The translations under genes and the position numbers were made by a program. The notes beneath the pieces are model-generated. The model had not been told where the DNA came from. It worked only from the letters and a program-made list of their open reading frames with translations, and did no database searches. 64,000 bases of DNA from Panicum virgatum (lineage: Eukaryota > Streptophyta > Magnoliopsida > Poales > Poaceae): NCBI RefSeq assembly GCF_016808335.1, contig NC_053147.1:68942960-69006959 (forward strand), given 5' to 3'. Of this stretch, positions 32,738-44,361 are shown piece by piece (positions within the stretch are counted from its first letter, which is position 1; each line of letters begins with the position of its first letter).

Positions 32738-35700
32738 ATGGCGGCCACCGCCGGCGGCAACAAAATCCGCAACGCCAAGCTGGTGAGCAATCCAACACCC
32801 CGAGCCCTCGAATCCCGTCGCGTCTTGATCCCGCCGCTGCAGGTGGCCCGTCAAGTCTGGATTTTTGGTCAGCTATAATCTTGTCGAGCCCGAGTCGCTC
32901 GTCGCTGTTCCCCAATCGGATGATGGCCTCAAAACCGTTTATGCCCGCTGCTTCCGCGTTTCCTGGGAATTTCCTTGCGAAAGTGTTGATGGATTTCCCC
33001 GCGATCGTTTAAAGATTGCATTTTCGCCCCCCTTAGGGTTTCTTGTCTTGTACGGCGATTTTAATATGCGCTTGCTTGCTTGCTTGGGTTGTATCGCCAG
33101 GTTCTTCTCGGGGATGTGGGCGCCGGCAAGTCCAGCCTGGTTCTCCGGTTTGTGAAAGGCCAGTTCATCGAATTCCAGGTGAGATTCCATACTCCTTCAC
33201 ATGGTGTCCAGCCCTGTGGGTCTGAAAATGAACTGGGCAGTTGTCCGTGGTGTGAAGTGGAAACTTGAATATGTTGTTTCACTTGGCTGCAGGAATCGAC
33301 CATCGGGGCGGCTTTCTTCTCGCAGACCTTGGCAGTGAACGATGAGACAGTCAAGTTTGAGATATGGGACACGGCAGGGCAGGAGAGGTATCACAGCTTG
33401 GCTCCCATGTATTACCGGGGCGCTGCTGCTGCGATAGTTGTCTACGACATCACAAATGCGGTTAGTACGACACAGACATACTTGAGTTAGTAATATAGTC
33501 AGCCGTGATGGTAGTAATTTCTCGATGTTATGATATACTCAGTCATGCTTGGCAATTGCTAAAATTAACAGGTACGACTTGTGTCACAACAAATGACTGT
33601 AGAATTACTGGCTGACACAATCATTACTAACACAATTACTAGTAGCTCTGATAAGAATTCCCTTGCTCCTATGATCAGATTAGCAAAGCATTGTCTTTCG
33701 TCATGATCAGTGCAAAAGTTTGGAGCTTCCAGTGTACTAGTACTTTGGTTCATATGTATGTTCTCCTGGCGTTTTGATTTTTGTATGCTTCTGAAAGGAT
33801 AAAGAGTTAGATGGGAAAAAATGCTCTTAAATGGACCATTTTTTCCTTTTTAAGAAAAAGCTACTGCAATACGCAGGCATATTGTCGTTATGCTGTCCTC
33901 TGCTCGTAGTTACCCTTTTGTCCAAAAATAGCATTAAATATGTCGATATATTAACTAGTAAGTGTACATTGCTTTTCCTCTTTGACATGGTAATACCTTT
34001 GCAGTCTAGCTACCTTCTGTGCTTCTCTGCCTAGATGGTGGTCTGTAACTGAAGTATGTCAATACCACTGAAATAACAACTGAAAGGTGTTCTGGAACAT
34101 TGTTCGCATGCATCCTTCCATGTGTGCAATTACTGCTGAGCCTTGCGTCTAACTTCGGTTTTATAGTAATCTGTACCAATCTGTTTCTATGTAATGCATA
34201 GCCATTGAATTGTTAATTGAATTCTGCTCTGCGCTCTGCAAAGATGCAGTGTTGCAAGTTTGTGTGTAATATATCCTTTTGAGTGTGCATTTATACTAAA
34301 TGAGTCATAAGAAATGAATCAATATGATGCAGCAAATCTAGAGCAACTGATGCTTGCACTTTTTCTGACTGCATTCATGATGATCCCAAAATCTGAATCG
34401 ATATTTTGTAGCTTTTGGTGCTACTGAGCCATGGGACTCCTGCGATTCGTTGCTTCATGTTAACAAAAAGAATCTGTTCTTATTTTTATTATCTTTAACA
34501 TTGCTGGCTAGGGTTCTCTTCATGTCTACTTGTATCTTAGGTACATTGTACACACTCATAATATGGTGCTACTACCGAATCATGACTTGACCTCTACATC
34601 AGGGCAACTTTAAATTTGTTCAAATTGTCTCTATCAACAAATTAATTCCCGCATTATTTGCGTCTTTTTATATTAGGAGCATACAGATATTATGTAAGCC
34701 CATATGAATAGCGGTATTCATTATTTATTTTTCTGCACTATAGGCCTCTTTCACACGTGCAAAGAAATGGGTTCAAGAACTTCAAGCGCAAGGTAACATC
34801 ATACGCTATATAGAAATATGCACTTATGTTGTAGAAGTTCGCTTCAAAAGGAATGGTATTAATATTTTAGATCTTACAGACCACTTGTTCTGTCGGGCAG
34901 CTGTATAAGAAATTGATTCAGTAAATATGATAAGAATTGTTTTTGGAAACCTGAATACAGGTTGTTTATTATGTTTCTTTCTTCCTTTTTAATGCAGGAA
35001 ACCCAAATACAATAATGGCTCTTGCTGGGAACAAGGCTGATTTGGTAGAGGCGAGGCAGGTGCCAGCAGAAGTATGTTACTGTGCTTCTTATAAGTTCTA
35101 TGTTTCGACTTATATTTCATGCACTGCTGAATTTGTTTTAGTTGCTGCTGGATCTTCATTCCTTAAGTGTACTGTCATCCTAGATGTTTTGCATTTAACT
35201 ACTGCATATTTATCAAAAATATGATATGTAAAAATAGGGAAAAAGTGTGTTGATTTGGCTGTTGATCTTCTGATACAACCTTGTTAAGATAGGAAGTCTT
35301 AGCTATCTTCTAAAATGTAATTATAGTTATTGACCGCAGAAGGAACATAGATATTGTGACAAGCTGACCTATATACAGTTTGATGGGTCATGTAAGCTGA
35401 GCTGGGACCTGGGAGCATGAAAAATGTTGGGGGCATGGGCAGCAATGTCTTTTCAGGCTTATGTCATCTTAATTGATTGTAATGATGTGTATCAAATCAA
35501 ATACTTTGCATTTTCCATTGGTAACATGATCCTTTTCTGCAGGAAGCAAAGGCATATGCTCAAGAGAATGGTCTCTTCTTCATGGAAACATCTGCTAAAA
35601 CGGCGATCAATGTGAATGACGTGTTCTACGAGATTGGTGAGTAATATTTGAAACATAGATAGGCTAGTAGTCGTTGGGCTGTAGACTAGATTTTTTTTTG

Positions 35701-35940
35701 TTTTTTTGTTTTTTGTTTTGGAGATGGACTCTTCTACATTGATAGAATGTACTAGCTATGATGTTCTATGATATAAGGTTTACCTGCTGTTGCTACTACC
35801 TAATCATTTGGAGTGTTTCCTGTCTCATTTCAGCAAAGAAATTGCTGCAAGGGCAGCAGGTTCAGAACCCACAGGGTGGAATGGTTCTCAACCAGAGACC
35901 ACCTGAGAGGATGGTGAGCTCTTCCTCCTGCTGTGCATAA
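32738..35940 (+). CDS. RABF2: RAB5-type small GTPase (RABF2), seven coding exons
   Basis: Small GTPase controlling membrane traffic to early/multivesicular endosomes and the vacuole. Coding exons: 32738-32782, 33101-33178, 33293-33460, 34744-34792, 34998-35071, 35543-35636, 35834-35940, all with GT..AG introns and consistent phase, giving 204 residues. Motifs: P-loop GDVGAGKS (19-26), effector loop around T44-F50 (STIGAAFF), DTAGQE (67-72), NKAD (125-128), ETSAK (153-157), and a C-terminal CCA for geranylgeranylation. The lack of an N-terminal myristoylation Gly and the Cys tail place it in the conventional RABF2 branch, not ARA6/RABF1. The catalytic Gln71 is present. The start is the only ATG in good context before the first conserved residues. 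No damage is visible, so the gene should be functional. Confidence 0.97.
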
Positions 35941-36287
35941 AGCACAGCATAGAGTGGTTCAAATCTCCCATGGCCAGAGTTCCAAGGGGAGTATGTATGC
36001 AACGGAAAATGTTTCCGAATCTTGTGAAGTGCTGCCATCCCAGCCGCTATAATCTTGTGCCCTTTACTGCTTGTTCATTGCCATGTTCCTTGTAAATGTG
36101 AATACTAGAGTTTTACTGCAGAGATTCACGCATCACTACAGCGCATAATCTTGCTGATGTATTTCTGGGACTAGTGTAAACAGAGAAACGAGGATTAGAT
36201 GAATTCGTTTGGTTCATTTATTCTGGTCGCACAATGTCAAATTTATGCCTATTCAGGCTGTGCCATCTAGCTGCTGCTTCTGATCTC
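35941..36287 (+). other. RAB5 3' UTR and flank
   Basis: Sequence from the stop codon to the next retroposon. No further gene. The 3' UTR probably ends in here; several AT-rich positions could serve as polyadenylation signals. Confidence 0.45.
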
Positions 36288-37362
36288 TTTTTTTTTTTGC
36301 GAAAGGAGCGAGTGTTGTATTAAACCGTAGAACAGTACAACCCGGCCCTTTTACAGAAAAGACCCATTAGAAACTGAAAATTACAACCGCCACTCTAGCT
36401 TCCAGGGTCTTCACGTCTCCTTCCTCAATTCCGGACGCAATAGTCCGCCGAGTCAAGGCTATAGCCGTCGTCTGCACCAACGACGAAGTCCACCAGGTGG
36501 AGGCCGCAGAGGACTTATTGCTAGGCGACGAAGCCGAGTAAATGGCCTCCCAAGCACATCGGCCATCCCCGCAATCAGTGAAGACCGGCAAGACTCTCCG
36601 GCAATGACTAGCAACAAGCTGTCGTCCAGAGATGCAATACGCGGCCGTCAACGAGAACATCAACGACCTCGAAGGTCCTGGCTGCCGGCAACGAGCGAGC
36701 GCCGCCAGACCTAGGCAGGCTCCACCTTCCTTCTCCGAGAGTGATTCCAAACCATGGATCAGCCGCATGAGCCAGCGCCCGGAAGCATCTCCAGAACGCA
36801 TTGATGAACGGAAATCGGCCATCAACTCGCGGAGGAAGGAAGAGGAAAAGCAATCCGCCGCCGCCAGCACCGAGACCAGCGACCGGAAGTAAATCCTCAT
36901 GCCGTCGCCGTCGCCGGAGTCGAAGAAGCCATGAGGCCCACGTCGAAACGCGCCGAAGACGAAGCCGCAGAGGAAGAGGAGTCCCGCCCTTTCGCAAAAA
37001 AGCAGGAAGACAAACCTCACAACGCCGGCGACCATGATGCTTGATAGGCCCGCGACGGAGCCGAGCACCAAGGCAACAGACAGGAGGAGGAACAAAAGCT
37101 TCACGCCGCCGCCGTCAGCGGGGAAGAAACCGACCACCCCATGGTGAGCCAACTCCATGGGAGATTTATTTAGCACCTAATCTAAAAACTAGGCCTAAAT
37201 ATTTACAGCACACGACAGATCCGGCTTCCCCTCCCTCTCCGGCGCCGACAAGGCCGCCGGTGAGGAGGGGGAAGCAAGCAGATCGAAGCCGGGCCGAGAT
37301 CGCCTGTCCTCCGCTGCTCTTTACTGTAGCAGGGGAGAAAGGAAAAGAAGAGTGACTACCCC
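36288..37362 (-). mobile_element. Retroposon C, minus orientation, behind RAB5
   Basis: The left edge is an 11-base T run (poly(A) on the minus strand) preceded, in that orientation, by TTTAATACAACACTCGCTCC-like sequence. The right end read on the minus strand, GGGGTAGTCAC..CCTGCTACAGT..GAGCAGCGG, matches the 5' end of retroposon B. The right border is inferred from that match; I could not find a target duplication. A 269-codon minus-strand frame (36367-37176) has hydrophobic and Ser-rich parts but no RT or other domain I recognise. Confidence 0.6.
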
Positions 37363-37999
37363 AGCTCAGTGGAGTGAATCCAAACAAAAATGTTCAAATA
37401 CTGCAACTTTTGTAGACTGTAGTGGAGCTCTGCTACTGTTGACAAATGCCCTGCAAGCTTAGTGCGCAATAAAATCATTGGATGAAGAAATAGCGAACGC
37501 ATATCACGCAAGTACGGAGATATGCTAACAGGCGATACACTCACAGGAAACACAACTTTTTCTTCGGTCTTCTTCCTGACGATTGTATAAGCCATTTGCT
37601 AATAGACCAACCTGGTAACCAGCGACCGAAACGTTATGTAAATGCTGTTCACCAACATTTCCGTTTCCTCAACAGAAAATAAATAATTTAATTTATTTGG
37701 AAGTGCCAAAGGCATCAACTAGGAAGTTACTCATATTGCAGATTAATTTCAGAAACCTCGAAAATATATGTGCTCGCTAGGAGAAGAATCTAAAACTGCA
37801 GAGTGACAACTGGAGAACTCTTTTGCTGATGCACCAGAAACCAAAGTAGGTAATACAAGAGCAAACAGCGACGTTGCAAGGAAGCACATCATTTCCCTAC
37901 TATCTGTCAATTATCAACCAGGGACATGGAAACATATTATTCCGGATGAAACTCAGTATGTGCCGTTTCTTTACTGTTATCTATAACCTTTTTGTTTGT
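37363..37999. other. Spacer between retroposon C and the RBR gene
   Basis: Probably holds the 3' UTR of the minus-strand RBR gene. No repeats or other genes recognised. Confidence 0.4.
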
Positions 38000-40900
38000 T
38001 CACTGGATGTAGTCATCGTTGTAGCTGTCGCTGATAACTGAGACAAATCGCTCAAGCCACGGCAGCTGGTGGAGGTCCTTCATGGTGTCAACAATATACG
38101 AGTCAGCACAGCGGGGTGGCGACTGGCAGGGGTTGTCTCCCAGGCTGAAACCCCCTGCGAGGAACCTCTGGATGAGTGCCAGCTGCGCACGCTCCTGTTC
38201 CGAGTACCCCTCGACAGCGGTTGGCATGCAGTCAAATGTGTCCCATGCCCAGATCTCGGATGCTGCTTGGCTGGATCGTGCTGCGGAGGATGGCTCAATG
38301 GCTTCATCTTCCCAGAACACACATTGGCATGTTTGTACACCACTAGCATAGTCAGCACCACAGGAGTAGCAGAACTCGTGCCCACACCTGCGCAGGTGAC
38401 AAAGTGGCCTTTAGCAGATAAAGAACAGAACATGATGTATTTATGAATCAACAATCTTTAGTGCATGCATTTTTAGGGCAACGGCCATGTGTGGCAGACT
38501 GACAGCAACACAAAACATGCTTCACTACTTAAAAGCAGCACAGTGTCCAAGTATACCCACGCAAACATAATACTATAATAGTGTAGAGACATTATCATGG
38601 TACTATACTATACAGCAAATCAGCAGTATTATTCATGCTACAAGATTTTTATGGCATCATTTTTGTCATGCAACAAATATGCAGCATTGTTTTGGGAACC
38701 AGAATCATGGAAGACCAACCAACCTCAGAAAAAAAAACATGGAAGGACAAGTGAGCAATCTGAATTTAATACAATCATTTTCAAGACAAGCAACCATGCT
38801 TTCACATTTCTATAACTAGCAGCTACCACATGTCTATTGATTTAGGAAAACTTTTGGATTCTTAGCCAAAGCAAACTAGGAATGTTTACTCCACTAAATC
38901 ATAATCATCATTTCTTCATGGATCATAATCACTAGCATTTTGAAGACCTCGGTTTGGCCATTGGATAATTTTGACAAAACCTAGGAAACCAGGAGATAAG
39001 TGCTGCTTACTGATTTAGTCAACAGTATAGCTCAGTTCATTGCATAAAAATTGTCTTATTTCCTTTAGACATTCCATGCATCAGAGGATGTTTCAAGATT
39101 ATCATCTTCTAATATCTTGAAATTATGTAAAAGACAAACATGGAGATCATACCAGCAAGTCATATGGAAGCAGCCTTGTGTTAGTTCAATCATTCGTCGA
39201 CATCTCTGACAATGCCTCCACCTATTGCTTTGAGCAAGCCGATGCAAAGATAGGTCTCCAGCATCTCTTTCTTCGACAGGCAAGCTCTGGTACTCATCAC
39301 AGCCCATCATGATATGCCATGGCACTCCACAGTTGATACAAATATCTCTGTGGCATTCTGGGCACTCAACACAACTGAGATCTGACTGATTTGATGAACT
39401 TGCCCTAGAAAAGTGCTGACTAAGGTCTAATAACACTGAACAGTTTGGAAAGGGACAATAAAATCTTTCCATGCCTGAGGTGCCAGCTTCTGCAAATACT
39501 CTCTCCAGGGAATCATAGCTGCTAACTGGAAGGAATGATTTACACTCACTAGCTGAAATTAGATATTTACACCTCAATTGCGGACACCTTATAGGCTGCT
39601 TTGAGGTCAGCAGCTTCTCTTCAACATATGCAGTCAGGCAATTATAGCAAAATGTGTGTGAACAACCTGTCTTGATCATCTGAGAACCTAGTTTTTCCTC
39701 ACAGCAGGTCGGGCAGATGCCAACCTCATAGGGAGAAAGATACCTGATGCCTATCGCTTCTTTGGCCAACTGTAAGGGCCTCTCAAGTTCAAAGCTAGGA
39801 AGCAATATCAAATCAAAGTCTTCCAGCTTATCAACTAGTTCAAGAATTCTGTGCCCTAAAGCTACCAAAAGCTGGTCTTCAAGAATTTCAGCTTCTGCTA
39901 TCTGTCAGAACAAAAGACAATAAAAATACATGCCCAGTTATCACAAGATGCACATATGTTAATTTGAAGCACATACACAAGGGGAAGACAACTGAACTGA
40001 AATTGCGTGATGGTTAGTGAGTACTATTTATGCTTGGGACCGAATTTTAATAAAAAGCATATGAAACTGCAAAAGACATACAAAATGCTATACATAAATG
40101 TACAAAAGCGCAAGCAGCGGCTAAATTAGAAACACATGGAGCATACAGCTGTGACTCCTCACATATTCACCACCATTCAAGCATTTTAATCGTCTCAATT
40201 CAATTCAGTGTGTTCTCGAGTGTAAAGTTTTAATGCAAAACTGTTCAATTGCCAACAGCATGATTATATGCTATGAACCTATGACTGATGGAATTGGTTA
40301 AATAACTAATTTGGAGTCAGCCAATAGGTCCAGAAACAACAGCAACATATACAACTAATATATGCATAGTTCATTCATTTATGTACACTGCTTTGGGGCT
40401 TCCACTATCTTCCAATATAATTTTTTTATCGAAAAATGCACTTCAAAGCTGAAGAAAGGTTGATTTGCAACCACTCAACAATGCAAATTTAGAATCTATG
40501 TATTAGCTTCTAAAGAGCATATTTACAGACATTAAGAGTCCCAGTCAAGCCTATGAAATCTCCAAATATAAAGCGCGCTATGCAAAGTCCTATTGCAGCA
40601 AGCAATACTTCAATGAGCTGACTGGAACTCGATACTCGCTTAACCAATTCTGCGCAAATAATCCATTATGAGAAGACAAAAGGCTCTTACCTGAAAGTAT
40701 AGCTTCTCTGAATTGGTGAAGGCAAAGATCTTCCTTATCCCATTCTGCAGCGCCACCAGCAGGCCATCCATGAGTGCCAAGTGCTCAGCCACCAGCTCCT
40801 CCACATAGAAATCCAGCTTCTTCTGCACCTTAAGAACAGGCACTCCGGGCGCCCTTTCCATCACCACCCCGATCCCAGACAATTTCTTCCCCTCTGCCTC

Positions 40901-41080
40901 CGGGCTCGACACGCCCTTGAAGAACAGCCGCACCGAGGTCTCATCAAGCTCCCCCTTTGCAACAGCAGCAGTGAATGACTCCTCGGTGTCCTCCCACTCT
41001 TCCTCATCCCCACAGCAGCTCCTGAAGTCATCCTCACCCCTCAAATTGCCAGCGCCTGCCTCAGGTAGCCTCTCCTCCAT
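38000..41080 (-). CDS. RBR E3 ubiquitin ligase with N-terminal RNase H-like domain
   Basis: RING-between-RING ubiquitin ligase, which passes ubiquitin through a catalytic Cys. Coding exons on the minus strand: 40691-41080, 39153-39901, 38000-38387; introns have GT..AG borders and phases agree, giving 508 residues. Residues about 40-128 form a plant-type RNase H-like (RVT_3) domain. RING1 starts at Cys193 (CPTCCEEK..HTFCYNCL), the IBR follows (about 265-345), and RING2 begins CQRCRRM. In TQGCFHMTC the first Cys (about residue 374) is at the position of the catalytic Cys of RBR ligases. RING2 continues across the intron as CGHEFCYSCG. An acidic and Pro-containing tail of about 125 residues follows. 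The intron inside RING2 splits a Trp codon. I chose the ATG at 41080; the 5' UTR probably extends into 41081-42240 with an intron. No damage is seen. Substrates are unknown. Confidence 0.93.
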
Positions 41081-42276
41081 CCTCAACCGATGGAATCAGA
41101 AAATCTCCACAACCAATTAAATCAGAATGTCCTTCCAACCCCAATTCCGGCAATCTCCATCACCAAGGACACAAGCAGACAGACAGCAAGTAAAAGTTCC
41201 CACCAAACGAGCCCTTTTGAGCTGAGGACCGCACCTAATCCCAACTCACCGAAGGTGGCCTGCTCCTTTTGCTGCAACTACTCGGGCGCCAGTGGCCTAC
41301 TAGTGCAGTGAGAACCCCACAGACTGGGTGCTCCGAATTCGGGTCAGAAATTGATGGAGGAAACGGCCAGGAAGCACCAGACGGAGCTCCACAGCGCGAA
41401 TTCCAGAGCCGCGATGGCGAGATTGGCCGGGACGGCGACCAAATTGACCCAGACGTTGGAGCTCTCCCCGATCCTCCAGTTTCTCATACGTGACCGGCTC
41501 AGGAATCGGTGGCACACAGAGCACAGAGGGGAGGGAGGAATTCACGACGACAAGGTCCTGTTCTGCAAGAAAGTGGTAAACATAGGGGATGGATTACGAG
41601 GGCTCTGAAACGACAAAAGCTACATCAGGTGAATGGATTGGAACTCGTAAAATCAACAAACGAAATTCAGCGAAAAGAACCAAAACGGCTCGAAGAGAAG
41701 GAAAAGGAAAACAAGACATTACGCGGTGGGCGCATCCGCCGGCAATTTAGCCACACAAAAGAAATCCCCCGAACAGATCTACGAAACGCCCAAAAGAAGG
41801 GAGGAATTTAGCTCCAAATTAAGGCAAGAAAAATCGGCGGCGTCAAGGGAAACGCCCTGGCGGCGGCTGCCCTTGAACCAAGGAGAAAAGATGCGATTTT
41901 CTTAAGAAAAAAGCGATAGAATCCACACACAGAGGGGGGGGGGGGGGGGACACGCGGCCCGAGGCGAGATGCGAGGCTTCCTGAACGCAGCAATCGGATG
42001 GCTCCCCGACGAGTGAACAGGCAGGTGATGGGGGATAATACAGGTGAAGGGAAATCACCTCACTTAGCAGACCGAGGAAGGGGTCACATCGACGGAGGAT
42101 GGAGAGGGGAGGCCCTCACCTCACCTCGCCTCGCCTCGGGGATGAGCTGCGGGCAAATGGGGACAAAGATGGAAGCTTTCCCGGCGGCGGTGAGGGGAGG
42201 GAGGTGCCTTTCTTGTGGCAGTGGGTGAAGAATTTATTCCTCCGTTCGAGAGAGGAGTGGCTTCTTTAAAGCAAAC
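41081..42276 (-). promoter_or_regulatory. 5' UTR / promoter region of the RBR gene
   Basis: The region upstream of the start codon on the minus strand. It contains overlapping short frames on both strands without domains, a 16-base G run (41934-41949), and GC-rich purine blocks near 42060-42220 of the sort seen at grass transcription starts. Exact start sites cannot be fixed from sequence. Confidence 0.4.
41934..41949 (+). repeat. Homopolymer G run of 16
   Basis: Sixteen consecutive G residues in the RBR 5' region. It could form G-quadruplex structures on the coding-opposite strand, and its length is also prone to sequencing error. Confidence 0.95.
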
Positions 42277-42293
42277 GCCCCTCGTAATTATTC

Positions 42294-43347
42294 TTTTTTT
42301 AGACGAATGAAGGAATATATTAGACCATAGTTGCATAATCATCATGTTACAAGCACGCTGAAATACAATCTGATCATTTAAAAGTCTTGTATAGTCTAAA
42401 TTCTCAACTCCAAACCTATATGATTCTTCGTATAGAAGGCCGCACAGACAAACACTCGGTGTGCACAGGCAAACACCCAGCAACAAACTCGAGAACAGAA
42501 ACCCAGAGAATGGCGGCCAACACTTCTGCAGGCGAAGTAGAGAAACTCCTTCTTTCATGTGTCTTCCGTCTTCTTCTTTCTGCCACCAAAAAAAGAAAGA
42601 CACCAAGCAAATCCGCCATCACCGAAACCGGTGACCGGAAAGAAGCTCCGCAGCCAGCGACGGAGCCGCCAACCCGAAAGTAAAAGCTCACAGGGGAGCA
42701 ACTCATCTCCCCAGAGATGCAATCCGTAGATCTCACAAGATGGTGGGAGATGAACGAGTCACCTGAACCATCTTGGAGAAACAAAATTCCGCTCCGGTCG
42801 CCGCCCGAAGCAAATCCTCCCCCCGAACCATCAGGAGGCGCCAAGCCCATCGGTCGACACCCACCGGTGCCGGAGAAGAAACAGAGCCGGGTTGCCAACT
42901 CCACGTGGTGAAGCACGCAACCCAGCACAAAGATCCACCCTCGCCGGCAAGAGAGCCAACGAACCGGAAGCAAACCCCAACAACAGGGATAAAATCCTCC
43001 CCCACTTTGCAAGAGCAGAGAAGGAACCTGACCTCCAAAGCCCTTTGCCGAGCACGCCGCCGTAGACGCCGCCATCCTTGAAGAAGAGCTTGAGGATTAT
43101 TGCAAGCTGACGCAGCAACATCGCCGCCGCCGCTGAGAACACAAGCTCCACCGCCGCGGTCGACGGCGAGCAAATCCTAGACGATACTAGAAACCTAGAT
43201 ACCCTATACAAGCTCTCACAGCAAGGTCGGATCCCCTCGTCTCCGGCCCCGGCCACCACGAATCGCCGCCGAGAGAATGCGGAACGCTCGGTTTTCGCCC
43301 CTCGCGACTGTAGAAAGGGAAAAAAACGAAGACCCCCCGCTATGACT
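42294..43347 (-). mobile_element. Retroposon D, minus orientation, 17-bp TSD
   Basis: GCCCCTCGTAATTATTC is present exactly at both flanks (42277-42293 and 43348-43364). The left edge starts with a T run (poly(A) on the minus strand), followed in plus orientation by AGACGAATGAAGG. The right end read on the minus strand (GGTCTTCG..CCCTTTCTACAGT) resembles the 5' ends of retroposons B and C. Open frames up to 219 codons on the minus strand have no recognisable domain. It inserted just upstream of the RBR gene, separating it from its distal promoter. Confidence 0.85.
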
Positions 43348-43364
43348 GCCCCTCGTAATTATTC

Positions 43365-44361
43365 CTGCTCGCGGTCACAGCGCTATCAAGTCAGTTGCAG
43401 GTGTGGAAACAATTGCGCTTCTTTCTCCCCATTTTATTTATTTCGGGGACCATTTGCGATTTCGCCCCTGAGATTAATATATTATACGCAACGAAAGTCC
43501 AAACGCACTACGCACCCCAACTCTGTTTTAGTAGTCCGGTAATTAATAAGGTATCTCCAAGCTAAGAAAAGTGATTCGAATGCTAGGACAAAGGAACCCA
43601 CATGGAACTAAATTAGAAAGTGAGCATAGAGAACGCGCTCAAGGCTCGCTATATCATTAGTTATCATCAAAATATCTTTGGTGTTGAAGTTTTGAAGATC
43701 ACTGCAAGGTGTTAGAGAATCTCCAACAGTTCCTTGCATTTTGTTTTCAAATTTATGGTTTGCCAACTTCTCAAATAGATATGATGAAACAAAAAATAGT
43801 CCATCTCCAAGAATTCCTTATTTTTCCTCCCAAAAATAAAAATTGTGGCCCCATCTGCTCCCGCGATTGCCACTGTCGCGCCAAAACCTCTCCGCTCCCG
43901 CGATCCGTCTCTATTGCGCCGCCCTAGAACTTCCAGCCTCCTGCCAGCCGATCGCCGCCTCTCCCTTGCACGCTGGCCACCTCTCCGCCCCTCCAGGTGA
44001 ACGGCGCAACCACCCATCGGGCGGCCTTCCCCTGCCGGTGCTAGACCAACCGGCCCCAGCCGTGTCCCCTCTAGCAGCTAGGGCAGAAGCCTTCATCCAT
44101 GGATGCTAGGAGATCCTTTTTACAGAGAGAATCAGATTCGTCATCTTTCGATCCGTTTTACATTAGGCCGGCTGGCCGGGCACAGGGCATGGCGAGGCCA
44201 AGAGCAGCGCAGGGCACGACAGGACAGGGCGGACATGGTAAGGCGGCCAGGCATAGCCACACGGGGCAACGACGATAACGGCAACAAAATCTAGCTACAA
44301 AAACTAGACGCCGGTGGCCGACCCTTGTCCAAGATGGAAAAACTAGAGGATCCGAGGCATA
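43365..44361. other. Intergenic, possible MITE scrap
   Basis: GAGAATCTCCAACAGTTCC near 43715 and CATCTCCAAGAATTCC near 43801 resemble repeats of the CTCCAAC type common in grass MITEs. 43840-44290 is GC-rich with opposing open frames. No gene can be supported. Confidence 0.35.

Noticed and set aside
36288..37362. Target duplication for retroposon C
   Set aside because: I searched both flanks for a repeat of TGCTTCTGATCTC and found none, so the right border rests only on similarity to related elements.
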